A stretch of 64,000 nt of DNA, taken from contig OX387202.1 of NCBI GenBank assembly GCA_947561715.1, positions 11,917,001 through 11,981,000 of the forward strand, written 5' to 3'. Positions 36,879 to 48,400 of the stretch are shown here, piece after piece. Position numbers and translations under genes: made by a program. Each line of letters begins with the position of its first letter. The first letter of the stretch is position 1. The notes beneath the pieces are model-generated. The model was not told the DNA's origin. It saw nothing but the letters and a program-made list of their open reading frames with translations, and searched no databases. This DNA is from Ascidia mentula. Lineage: Eukaryota; Chordata; Ascidiacea; Phlebobranchia; Ascidiidae.

Positions 36879-37690
36879 GAGTGGATGACACAGAAAATAT
36901 TTTCATCAAAGTTGCTTTTTGCAGAACCACAAAACATTTGCTAAAGGTAATATCCCATACTTGATTAATCGTTCAATTATTTTTCGAAACAGTAGTATCC
37001 TTAACGTTTTCACTTTGTTTTCTTGTGTTGTGTGTTGCGTTACGTTTAAATAGTGGCCTACTTGGCGCCTGGCTTCCAATAACGATTTGATGCATCCAGG
37101 GGGTCGATTTTTTTACGTAATCTTCAGTTAACAGCTGTTGTTTGATAAAGACTCGAAATACAAATTTCTCCCCAAAAAATTGTTCGCGTTTTGAAATTAA
37201 ACGACTTATGCTGGCACCATACGTCTTCGAACCGCTTTTGCAAACACAATGAAAAAATTGACAAATAGATAGGAAAATCGTTGCCTCCCAATCTTCGAAA
37301 AAAGAAAACTAGTAAGATCAATGTGAATGTTGCAAGACCGATACGTTAGGCTAAATTGAGTAATTATAGTAATTCATTTTATGGAATTTGGTAGATAACA
37401 ACAGCGTTGTTCTGTTCGTGGTACAGCATACCGGTAATTTAAAATTTATTCGCGCCGCCCGTGTCGAACAGGGGCGTCGCGTGTCGACCACTTAGAATGG
37501 CGAAAAAGGCATAAATCGACACCCTGGATGCATCGTTGTACAGTTTTACAGATAGCCGCATATATTTTAAACGTTGTATTGCAACCTAGTGAGTGTATTC
37601 GTGATGGTTTGTTGGAATCAAATCGATTTTGGAAATTATAGTTTTGTGACCATCTTGCATTATTTTATATTGTACTGTATACGATTTTGC
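36879..37690 (+). repeat. 3' UTR homology of the truncated AHCY copy
   Basis: Aligns with gaps to 33046-33400 behind AHCY-like gene 1. It breaks off at 37096 and resumes near 37535, exactly where the hAT element is inserted. This shows that the truncated copy and gene 1 derive from one duplication that included 3' flanking DNA. Confidence 0.7.
37097..37526. mobile_element. hAT-type MITE (430 bp)
   Basis: The termini are CAGGGGGTCGATTT and AAATCGACACCCTG. A perfect 8-bp target duplication GATGCATC lies at 37089-37096 and 37527-37534. The absence of this insert in the homologous 3' flank of AHCY-like gene 1 confirms the boundaries. No ORF of note. Confidence 0.92.
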
Positions 37691-37860
37691 TCCTATGGTT
37701 TGTGTGGAAATCTTGACTGGTCAACACACCTTCAATTTATGCCATAATTTTGACCGCGCTTCTGTCAGGCAGATGAAAAATCTGATGCCATCGAATCATT
37801 TTGAAGCACAACGCATATTGCCATTTTGAAGCATTTTGAAGCACAAAAATTGCCCCTGAT

Positions 37861-38510
37861 GATTGTCACGAATATTAATTGTTTGTCCAAGCTTTTGCTG
37901 TGGGGTGCGTGTCGGTATACTACATCAATCACATACTAGTATCCTAACAGGCTTTGTAAACAATTGTAGGAAGTAGCAATGTGTTTTCCGCTTCAATTAT
38001 AACCACACACTCTTGCTGCTGATATATTGCTATCAAATACCATTAAGCTTTGGGGGTAATATTCAACATGAACAGCACCAAAGCCAAATTACTTATTGCT
38101 AGTCCAACTTTAGGAACATATCTGTGCTTGGTTAGCAGCGAAGGTACACAGGTATCTTGGCGTATGAGCAAAATATGTCAATCCATCGACCAAGCCAAAA
38201 CCCCTTTTTAATTATTTGTTTAATTGTAACACCAATTTTGCTGTGTTGATAAATGGCCACACAAAAGTCTGACATATACCTTTTACGGTATTTTCCGCAA
38301 AGCTATTAAATGTTCATTGTTACTAAATGGCCATCATCAATATTAATTGTGTAACCAAGCATTTGCTGTGGGTTGTATGTCGGTACTGCATCCATCACAT
38401 ACAAGGTAAAACTGAAAGATTGGTTTGGTGCTGCATCCTTTGCAAGTATCCTACGGGCTTTGTAAACAACAAAAGGAAATTGCGTTGATGAAACGTTAAG
38501 CTTCAAATAT
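37861..38510 (+). repeat. Diverged direct repeat upstream of AHCY-like gene 2
   Basis: The segments 37861-38000 and 38326-38510 share AATATTAATTGT, CCAAGC(T/A)TTTGCTGTGGG, GTGT/ATGTCGGTA and GGCTTTGTAAACAA in the same order. The downstream copy has a roughly 40-bp insertion and ends 70 bp before the gene 2 start. It may be a duplicated promoter; there is no direct evidence of function. Confidence 0.6.
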
Positions 38511-38579
38511 GTTTGTCGCTCGCTTCTGTTGTGTCGAGTGAAATTGAAAGTAGCTACAATTATTGCAGAAGAATCGAGC

Positions 38580-39887
38580 ATGATGTGCAGCTACAAAGTT
38601 GCTGACTTTGGGCTGGCCAATGCTGGGCGGAAAATGATTGAAATGGCTGAAAATGAAATGCCTGGTCTTATGTCGTTGCGTCAAATGCATGGAAAAACAA
38701 AACCGCTTTCAGGAGCAAGGATTGCTGGTTGTCTGCATATGACAATTCAAACCGCCGTCCTCATTGAAACACTTGTGGAGTTGGGAGCAGAGATTCGTTG
38801 GTGCTCTAGTGATATTTTTTCAACCCAAGACGAAGCTGCAGCTGCTATAGCTGCTGCTGGTTTACCTGTGTTTGCTTGGAAAGGTGAAACTGATGAAAAA
38901 TATGTTTGGTGCATGGAGCAAACCCTTATGTTTTCAGGGGATAGGCCACTTAATATGATATTGGATGATGGAGCTGATTTGACGAAATTTATTCATGAAA
39001 ACTATCCTCATCTGACGGAAGGCATTAAAGGGTCATCAGAGCAAACAACGTCTGGAGTGCAAGTGTTGAATGCCATGGTTAAAGATGGGACCCTAACTTT
39101 TCCCGCAATAGAAATAAATAATTCTGTGACAAAGAGCAAATTTGATAATCGTTATGGATGCCGTGAGTCAATTGTGGATGGAATTCGTAGAGCCACACAA
39201 ACAATGTTGGCAGGAAAAGTTGCCATGGTAGCAGGGTTTGGAGACGTAGGAAAAGGGTGTGCACAAGCTTTAAGAGGTTCTGGATGCAGAGTTTTAATCA
39301 CGGAAGTTGACCCGATTGTGGCACTTCAAGCTGCAATGGAAGGCTATGAAGTTCTTGCTGCAAAACACGCTGCACCAAAAGCCAATTTGGTGATTACAAC
39401 AACTGCATGCACTTCTGTTATCGACAAATGGATTTTTGAATTGCTTCCAGACAATGCAATAGTTTCCAACATGGGTCAGTTTCAAACAGAAATTGATGTT
39501 AATTGGCTCAAAGAAAATGCACTTGAAAAGGTTTCCGTTAAACCACAAGTTGATCAATACTTGCTTCCAAATGGAAAACATATCATCCTTCTTTCTGATG
39601 GTCACTTGGTCAATCTTGGCTGTGCCATAGGACATCCCAATTTTGTCATGAGTATTTCATTTACCAACCAAGTGCTGGCTCAAATTGAACTTTGGACAAA
39701 CAATGTTAACTTCAGCAAGTACACTAAAGGGAAAGTGTACACTTTGTCTAAACATTTGGATGAAGAGGTGGCGCGACTTCACCTGGATAAGATTGGTGTT
39801 GAATTAACCAAGTTGACAGACGAACAATCAAAATATCTTGGTATTCCTGTGTATGGGCCATTTAAACCAGACATTTATAGGTATTAG
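38580..39887 (+). CDS. Adenosylhomocysteinase-like protein 2, intronless
   Basis: The 435-residue single exon starts at ATG 38580. The frame is open 17 codons further up to 38529, but homology begins at [10 protein letters not shown], so 38580 or 38583 is preferred. It is highly similar to gene 1 and has the same family motifs: [24 protein letters not shown] and GFGDVGKG. It shares the two unusual glutamines, SSEQTTSG (human Glu156) and NMGQF (human His301). It also differs in conserved blocks: [10 protein letters not shown] instead of [10 protein letters not shown], and PDIYRY at the end. 5' and 3' flanks are not similar to those of gene 1. Intact frame despite many substitutions suggests it was maintained for some time. 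The expected role is the methyl cycle, but catalysis is uncertain. Confidence 0.88.
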   Translation: MMCSYKVADFGLANAGRKMIEMAENEMPGLMSLRQMHGKTKPLSGARIAGCLHMTIQTAVLIETLVELGAEIRWCSSDIFSTQDEAAAAIAAAGLPVFAWKGETDEKYVWCMEQTLMFSGDRPLNMILDDGADLTKFIHENYPHLTEGIKGSSEQTTSGVQVLNAMVKDGTLTFPAIEINNSVTKSKFDNRYGCRESIVDGIRRATQTMLAGKVAMVAGFGDVGKGCAQALRGSGCRVLITEVDPIVALQAAMEGYEVLAAKHAAPKANLVITTTACTSVIDKWIFELLPDNAIVSNMGQFQTEIDVNWLKENALEKVSVKPQVDQYLLPNGKHIILLSDGHLVNLGCAIGHPNFVMSISFTNQVLAQIELWTNNVNFSKYTKGKVYTLSKHLDEEVARLHLDKIGVELTKLTDEQSKYLGIPVYGPFKPDIYRY

Positions 39888-40670
39888 GTATAAATAATAC
39901 AAAACTTATTTTGCTAAGTTACAAACTTTTCTCTGTGTGTAGTGTATTACCATAGTATACTCTACTTAGTGCAATTTTGTGCACGATAGTACTGTAAAAT
40001 AGCGGTATAAAATTTATTGTTCTGTATTGCAATGAAACACAGTTTTTTATGTGCTTTATGATGCTATGAAAACTGTTCTTGCCACAATCTTGTACACTTT
40101 TGCTATTAAATGACATTGAACAGTTCATTTTGTCCATGTGAATGAATGACATAATTAGGTTATTACGTAACAGTGTGCAAAACTGCACTTGTTCTCACGC
40201 GTTTACAATAATCCATGCATCTCCGAAGCCAAAGTCATGAACGATGAATGAAAACTGAAGTAAATCATCTTTACAGTTTCTCGTTGGTAACGCTGTCAAG
40301 CAAAATGTCAATCTAAAACAAAAACTTTATCTGGAAACTGCACTCGAAAACGTCCGAAACGTTGAGATTAATAATTTTTTTTCTTGCCAAAAGAGCTTAT
40401 TTGGTTAATTTAAACGTGAGAATAAAATGACATGTGGACCGATAAAACCATGAGGGTAACGATAATTTACGGATTAAGAAACCTGACGAAACTCACAGTA
40501 TTATACGGTGCTAAAGAAACAAAGGAAAATCGCAAACACTAATTTAAGCAGCGAAGGAACGAAAACGAAAATGACCAAGGGCATCAAACTAAAGCATATA
40601 TGGACCTTAATTACCGAATGGATCAAGAGCAGATATAGTTCATGAAAAAACCCACTGGCCCATTCAGGTC
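39888..40670. other. 3' flank of AHCY-like gene 2, no gene seen
   Basis: AT-rich sequence with no recognisable gene or repeat. Small frames on the minus strand here have no family features. Confidence 0.5.
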
Positions 40671-41435
40671 TTTTTTTTTATTCGGGCGCGCTAAAACACA
40701 TCCACGAATAACAGACACGGTATACAAAAAGGATGACGCTAATAATTAGCAATGTACGGACAATAGAATTTACAAGATTATTGAGAGAAAGGGAAAAAAG
40801 ATAGAGGTTTTGAAGAGCGGAAAGGTAAAAAAAAGACATAGTTAAAGTAGTACAATTTGTGGATTGAGTTGCCGGGGAGAGGGTTAATTATTTTTTAAAA
40901 AGGTGGCGGTGTCGGCCAAGACGCCTTCGAGAAAAGGGTCCTCCCTGTTTCGCTGTATAGCTAGTTTAATGTTGTTATAGGATTTGAATGATACTATCAG
41001 GTGTTGAGGAATGTTATTCAAAGGGCGGGGGTCATGGTGGATTCTGTTGCGGGTTTTCTAAATGATATGGGATAGTGCGGTGTTGAGAAAGGCGGTGAGG
41101 GTTGTGGCGTATTTGGTGGTTGGCCCTGGGAGTTTGGGGAATCTAAGGTGTGCCGGGGTGTCAAAGTAGGTGGAGGTGTTGCTTAGGAGTGAATTTAGGG
41201 TGTTCCTTACTAAAAATAATAGGGGCTGGATAGAGGGACAGTTGTGGAACAAATGGGTCAAGGTTTCAAAGGGAAAGGCGCAGAAGTGACAATGGGGGGG
41301 TCTGGTCTAATGGAAGAAAGGATTTATAGCATTTAAGGAGGAGGATAAGCTCTCTTAAGCTCTCTAAGCACTCTGTAGCTTACTTTTTTTAGCCGCCTTT
41401 GGCCAGTTCCGTAAGCTCTGCCCATGTGAAGGAGA
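40671..41435 (-). mobile_element. LINE 3' end, 5'-truncated
   Basis: The minus-strand translation shows the typical C-terminal end of a LINE ORF2: a run with LKRAYPPP, then CHFCAFPFETLTHLFHNC, a zinc-knuckle pattern found after the reverse transcriptase in many non-LTR elements, then about 60 more residues. An in-frame TAG lies at 41309-41307 before the knuckle and another at 41060-41058 after it. If the second is read through, the frame continues to TAA at 40886-40884. A T run at 40671-40681 is the poly-A tail read from the other strand. It is a dead, truncated copy next to the foldback element. Confidence 0.75.
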
Positions 41436-41552
41436 TTTCCTAAAAGTCATTCATGTTAGCATGCTTCAGAGTTTTCGTCATTTATGGCGAAAATACGCAA
41501 GGAGAAAAACAAAACAGGGGAGCCACCAAATCTTCATTCACACGGAAATGTT

Positions 41553-41822
41553 ACCACCCTCATTCTGGCAGAATTCTGGCAGAATAATTTTGCAAATTTG
41601 CCACATTCTACAAGGTACAACAGGCATTTACTCAAAAATTGTTTTTTTTTGGATTAGAATCAAATTACAGAGATGAGCAAGCAGATCAAACCTCAAAAAA
41701 CATTTAAACAACATTTTCCGCAGCTGTATCAATCAAAAAAATCGCGAATTAAAAAAATCGCCTGGTTTTGCGATTCAGCATAATGGCGGCATGCGAAAAA
41801 CTAGTCTAATACAAAGAATTCT
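41553..41822 (+). repeat. Left terminal inverted repeat of the foldback element
   Basis: Matches the reverse complement of the right end with only a few differences, including a single A/G change in the CAACAGGCATTTACTC region and small poly-T/poly-A length changes. Its inner part, with GGCATGCGAAAAACTAG, is a diverged version of the end of the 205-bp unit, so the array probably grew out of the terminal repeat. Confidence 0.85.
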
Positions 41823-44119
41823 GCTCGGCGTTCTGGCAATAGGTGCCAATATTGACCAATATCAAGAGAACGGAAATTTAATTCTCTACAACATGCAATT
41901 AACAAATTTGAAATTAAGGTGCCGGATGACCTTCAAATCGCCGATTGAAGACGACCCGCTTTGAGCGAATCAGCAGCGTAATGGCGTAATGTCGGCATGC
42001 GAAAAACTTCCCTATTAAAACAATTCTGCTCGGCGTTCTGGCAATAGGTGCCAATATTGACCAATATCAAGAGAACGGAAATTTAATTCTCTACAACATG
42101 CAATTAACAAATTTGAAATTAAGGTGCCGGATGACCTTCAAATCGCCGATTGAAGACGACCCGCTTTGAGCGAATCAGCAGCGTAATGGCGTAATGTCGG
42201 CATGCGAAAAACTTCCCTATTAAAACAATTCTGCTCGGCGTTCTCGCAATAGGTGCCAATATTGACCAATATCAAGAGAACGGAAATTTAATTCTCTACG
42301 ACATGCAATTAACAAATTTGAAATTAAGGTGCCGGATGACCTTCAAATCGCCGATTGAAGACGACCCGCTTTGAGCGAATCAGTAGCGTAATGGCGTAAT
42401 GTCGGCATGCGAAAAACTTCCCTATTAAAACAATTCTGCTCGGCGTTCTCGCAATAGGTGCCAATATTGACCAATATCAAGAGAACGGAAATTTAATTCT
42501 CTACAACATGCAATTAACAAATTTGAAATTAAGGTGCCGGATGACCTTCAAATCGCCGATTGAAGACGACCCGCTTTGAGCGAATCAGCAGCGTAATGGC
42601 GTAATGCCGGCATGCGAAAAACTTCCCTATTAAAACAATTCTGCTCGGCGTTCTGGCAATAGGTGCCAATATTGACCAATATCAAGAGAACGGAAATTTA
42701 ATTCTCTACAATATGCAATTAACAAATTTGAAATTAAGGTGCCGGATGACCTTCAAATCGCCGATTGAAGACGACCCGCTTTGAGCGAATCAGCAGCGTA
42801 ATGGCGTAATGTCGGCATGCGAAAAACTTCCCTATTAAAACAATTCTGCTCGGCGTTCTCGCAATAGGTGCCAATATTGACCAATATCAAGAGAACGGAA
42901 ATTTAATTCTCTACAACATGCAATTAACAAATTTGAAATTAAGGTGCCGGATGACCTTCAAATCGCCGATTGAAGACGACCCGCTTTGAGCGAATCAGCA
43001 GCGTAATGGCGTAATGTCGGCATGCGAAAAACTTCCCTATTAAAACAATTCTGCTCGGCGTTCTCGCAATAGGTGCCAATATTGACCAATATCAAGAGAA
43101 CGGAAATTTAATTCTCTACAACATGCAATTAACAAATTTGAAATTAAGGTGCCGGATGACCTTCAAATCGCCGATTGAAGACGACCCGCTTTGAGCGATT
43201 TAGCAGCGTAATGGCGTAATGTCGGCATGCGAAAAACTTCCCTATTAAAACAATTCTGCTCGGCGTTCTCGCAATAGGTGCCAATATTGACCAATATCAA
43301 GAGAACGGAAATTTAATTCTCTACAACATGCAATTAACAAATTTGAAATTAAGGTGCCGGATGACCTTCAAATCGCCGATTGAAGACGACCCGCTTTGAG
43401 CGAATCAGCAGCGTAATGGCGTAATGTCGGCATGCGAAAAACTTCCCTATTAAAACAATTCTGCTCGGCGTTCTGGCAATAGGTGCCAATATTGACCAAT
43501 ATCAAGAGAACGGAAATTTAATTCTCTACAACATGCAAATTAAGGTGCCGGATGACCTTCAAATCGCCGATTGAAGACGACCCGCTTTGAGCGAATCAGC
43601 AGCGTAATGGCGTAATGTCGGCATGCGAAAAACTTCCCTATTAAAACAATTCTGCTCGGCGTTCTCGCAATAGGTGCCAATATTGACCAATATCAAGAGA
43701 ACGGAAATTTAATTCTCTACAACATGCAATTAACAAATTTGAAATTAAGGTGCCGGATGACCTTCAAATCGCCGATTGAAGACGACCCGCTTTGAGCGAA
43801 TCAGCAGCGTAATGGCGTAATGTCGGCATGCGAAAAACTTCCCTATTAAAACAATTCTGCTCGGCGTTCTCGCAATAGGTGCCAATATTGACCAATATCA
43901 AGAGAACGGAAATTTAATTCTCTACAACATGCAATTAACAAATTTGAAATTAAGGTGCCGGATGACCTTCAAATCGCCGATTGAAGACGACCCGCTTTGA
44001 GCGAATCAGCAGCGTAATGGCGTAATGTCGGCATGCGAAAAACTTCCCTATTAAAACAATTCTGCTCGGCGTTCTCGCAATAGGTGCCAATATTGACCAA
44101 TATCAAGAGAACGGAAATT
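41823..44119 (+). repeat. Left satellite array, 205-bp unit, about 11 copies
   Basis: The marker GCTCGGCGTTCT recurs at 41823, 42028, 42233, 42438, 42643, 42848, 43053, 43258, 43463, 43654, 43859 and 44064. The period is exactly 205 bp except for one 191-bp unit with a 14-bp deletion near 43540. The last unit is cut after about 56 bp. Units are nearly identical, with a G/C variant in GTTCT(G/C)GCAAT. Each unit contains an 8-bp doublet GCGTAATGGCGTAATG. Confidence 0.95.
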
Positions 44120-45490
44120 TATTTATTGTTTCCTAATGCATATTTTGCTATATTTATGTGTAGCTGATGGATTGTTTTCTTCATTTCTTTGTCATGTGCT
44201 GTTCAGATAAAATGGCAAATGGAACAAAATAAAAAGGTATGTAAGATGCCCAATGCTTTATGTTGGTTTATTACATAAGTTACACACTTACTAAAATATG
44301 TTTATTGGTGTAATAACAACTTATTTATGTGTTGCATTATTTTTTGGGGAAAACAGACCTGTACAGTAAAACCTGCTGAATGCATGAACCAAGTGTAGCA
44401 CAGTCTGGACTGAAGGACCAAACTTGATTACACCATAAGCCTTCTAAATTTATAACTTTGGCAGTATGCAAGTACAACATGTGTTCAATCATGTACATTT
44501 GCACATATCAGCAAACTTGGCAATGATACACCACTTTATTTGTAAAAAATTGTATTTGTTAAATTCCGGGGCCGGGCCACGTAGCAGCCTTCGACATGCT
44601 ACAAAATGTTGATTTGCGGACTGCAGTTTGTACACCCTTGGTGTAAACAAATACAAAACATTTTTGCTACATGTTTAGATGATGGATTGCTTTCTACATT
44701 TCTTTTTCATGTGCTCTTTGGATAAAATGGCAACAAATTTTAGAGGTATGTGACATATATAACGCTAAATACTATTTTTTCCAATACACACAAACATATT
44801 TATTTACTGTTTATCCTGTGACATCTGTTGCATAATTTATTTCTGTGACAAAATACTGTAAAAAAAATATGCTCTATTTTCTGTGCAGGTCGTGATTCAT
44901 TTCTTCACTGTTCAGTTCGAAAAAAAAAGGAAAAGTTGAATTGTGATGGTTACTTTTGAGGGAAAAAAAAATGAAAATGTAGTGTAATTCATACTACACC
45001 TGACAAATTCCTGCAAATGTGTCATTGATAGGGGAGACAGGAGATAATAGGAGGGAGGTTATTAAAAAATTTTCATGTTAGGTACCACGAATCCATACGA
45101 GTTGATAAACCCTTCGGTATCTGAGATCAAATCCTAATAGAATGCAACAGTACAGTCAAACGATAACGCGTGAAATATGTCCACATCAACGTCAATGCGT
45201 CATAAGGGACAAACAAAAAGAAAGGCAATCTTCGACCAAAACGAATTTCAATGCCAAGACCAAACTTTATTTTATGAAAATAGGACTAAAGACCGCATAT
45301 CAGCAACTCTATTAAAATAGTTTTGCCCGCGGGGATTGCCCGTCTTGTACTCCTGCGTCATAGAGATTCTCAGTTTCGTCACAAGGCAACCGGTGATGCA
45401 TTGGGGTCAATTTTCTGGTTGAATGAGCAAGAAGTCACATGGTATAGCGATTTTCAGCGTGTTAGGTGCAGTTTTAGTGCATTTTTTGTT
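44120..45490. other. Unique core of the foldback element
   Basis: AT-rich and without significant coding potential. It contains two diverged direct repeats of about 95 bp, near 44146-44245 and 44660-44752, sharing GATGGATTG, TTTCTT or CTACATTTCTTT, CATGTGCT and GATAAAATGGCAA. The right part, 45320-45480, is richer in GC. No family was recognised. Confidence 0.6.
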
Positions 45491-48400
45491 TTAATAGGGA
45501 AGTTTTTCGCATGCCGACATTACGCCATTACGCTGCTGATTCGCTCAAAGCGGGTCGTCTTCAATCGGCGATTTGAAGGTCATCCGGCACCTTAATTTCA
45601 AATTTGTTAATTGCATGTTGTAGAGAATTAAATTTCCGTTCTCTTGATATTGGTCAATATTGGCACCTATTGCGAGAACGCCGAGCAGAATTGTTTTAGT
45701 AGGGAAGTTTTTCGCATGCCGACATTACGCCATTACGCTGCTGATTCGCTCAAAGCGGGTCGTCTTCAATCGGCGATTTGAAGGTCATCCGGCACTTTAA
45801 TTTCAAATTTGTTAATTGCATGTTGTAGAGAATTAAATTTCCGTTCTCTTGATATTGGTCAATATTGGCACCTATTGCGAGAACGCCGAGCAGAATTGTT
45901 TTAGTAGGGAAGTTTTTCGCATGCCGACATTACGCCATTACGCTGCTGATTCGCTCAAAGCGGGTCGTCTTCAATCGGCGATTTGAAGGTCATCCGGCAC
46001 CTTAATTTCAAATTTGTTAATTGCATGTTGTAGAGAATTAAATTTCCGTTCTCTTGATATTGGTCAATATTGGCACCTATTGCGAGAACGCCGAGCAGAA
46101 TTGTTTTAGTAGGGAAGTTTTTCGCATGCCGACATTACGCCATTACGCTGCTGATTCGCTCAAAGCGGGTCGTCTTCAATCGGCGATTTGAAGGTCATCC
46201 GGCACTTTAATTTCAAATTTGTTAATTGCATGTTGTAGAGAATTAAATTTCCGTTCTCTTGATATTGGTCAATATTGGCACCTATTGCGAGAACGCCGAG
46301 CAGAATTGTTTTAGTAGGGAAGTTTTTCGCATGCCGACATCACGCCATCACGCTGCTGATTCGCTCAAAGCGGGTCGTCTTCAATCGGCGATTTGAAGGT
46401 CATCCGGCACCTTAATTTCAAATTTGTTAATTGCATGTTGTAGAGAATTAAATTTCCGTTCTCTTGATATTGGTCAATATTGGCACCTATTGCGAGAACG
46501 CCGAGCAGAATTGTTTTAGTAGGGAAGTTTTTCGCATGCCGACATTACGCCATTACGCTGCTGATTCGCTCAAAGCGGGTCGTCTTCAATCGGCGATTTG
46601 AAGGTCATCCGGCACCTTAATTTCAAATTTGTTAATTGCATGTTGTAGAGAATTAAATTTCCGTTCTCTTGATATTGGTCAATATTGGCACCTATTGCGA
46701 GAACGCCGAGCAGAATTGTTTTAGTAGGGAAGTTTTTCGCATGCCGACATTACGCCATTACGCTGCTGATTCGCTCAAAGCGGGTCGTCTTCAATCGGCG
46801 ATTTGAAGGTCATCCGGCACTTTAATTTCAAATTTGTTAATTGCATGTTGTAGAGAATTAAATTTCCGTTCTCTTGATATTGGTCAATATTGGCACCTAT
46901 TGCGAGAACGCCGAGCAGAATTGTTTTAGTAGGGAAGTTTTTCGCATGCCGACATTACGCCATTACGCTGCTGATTCGCTCAAAGCGGGTCGTCTTCAAT
47001 CGGCGATTTGAAGGTCATCCGGCACCTTAATTTCAAATTTGTTAATTGCATGTTGTAGAGAATTAAATTTCCGTTCTCTTGATATTGGTCAATATTGGCA
47101 CCTATTGCGAGAACGCCGAGCAGAATTGTTTTAGTAGGGAAGTTTTTCGCATGCCGACATTACGCCATTACGCTGCTGATTCGCTCAAAGCGGGTCGTCT
47201 TCAATCGGCGATTTGAAGGTCATCCGGCACTTTAATTTCAAATTTGTTAATTGCATGTTGTAGAGAATTAAATTTCCGTTCTCTTGATATTGGTCAATAT
47301 TGGCACCTATTGCGAGAACGCCGAGCAGAATTGTTTTAGTAGGGAAGTTTTTCGCATGCCGACATCACGCCATCACGCTGCTGATTCGCTCAAAGCGGGT
47401 CGTCTTCAATCGGCGATTTGAAGGTCATCCGGCACCTTAATTTCAAATTTGTTAATTGCATGTTGTAGAGAATTAAATTTCCGTTCTCTTGATATTGGTC
47501 AATATTGGCACCTATTGCGAGAACGCCGAGCAGAATTGTTTTAGTAGGGAAGTTTTTCGCATGCCGACATTACGCCATTACGCTGCTGATTCGCTCAAAG
47601 CGGGTCGTCTTCAATCGGCGATTTGAAGGTCATCCGGCACTTTAATTTCAAATTTGTTAATTGCATGTTGTAGAGAATTAAATTTCCGTTCTCTTGATAT
47701 TGGTCAATATTGGCACCTATTGCGAGAACGCCGAGCAGGATTGTTTTAGTAGGGAAGTTTTTCGCATGCCGACATTACGCCATTACGCTGCTGATTCGCT
47801 CAAAGCGGGTCGTCTTCAATCGGCGATTTGAAGGTCATCCGGCACTTTAATTTCAAATTTGTTAATTGCATGTTGTAGAGAATTAAATTTCCGTTCTCTT
47901 GATATTGGTCAATATTGGCACCTATTGCGAGAACGCCGAGCAGAATTGTTTTAGTAGGGAAGTTTTTCGCATGCCGACATTACGCCATTACGCTGCTGAT
48001 TCGCTCAAAGCGGGTCGTCTTCAATCGGCGATTTGAAGGTCATCCGGCACCTTAATTTCAAATTTGTTAATTGCATGTTGTAGAGAATTAAATTTCCGTT
48101 CTCTTGATATTGGTCAATATTGGCACCTATTGCGAGAACGCCGAGCAGGATTGTTTTAGTAGGGAAGTTTTTCGCATGCCGACATTACGCCATTACGCTG
48201 CTGATTCGCTCAAAGCGGGTCGTCTTCAATCGGCGATTTGAAGGTCATCCGGCACTTTAATTTCAAATTTGTTAATTGCATGTTGTAGAGAATTAAATTT
48301 CCGTTCTCTTGATATTGGTCAATATTGGCACCTATTGCGAGAACGCCGAGCAGAATTGTTTTAGTAGGGAAGTTTTTCGCATGCCGACATTACGCCATTA

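Noticed and set aside
39919-40188. 89-residue minus-strand frame behind AHCY-like gene 2
   Set aside because: It is in the likely 3' UTR, has no recognisable motif and a composition expected by chance.
45323-45595. 90-residue frame running from the foldback core into the right array
   Set aside because: Half of it is translated satellite, and the other copies of the unit do not extend it into a longer protein.
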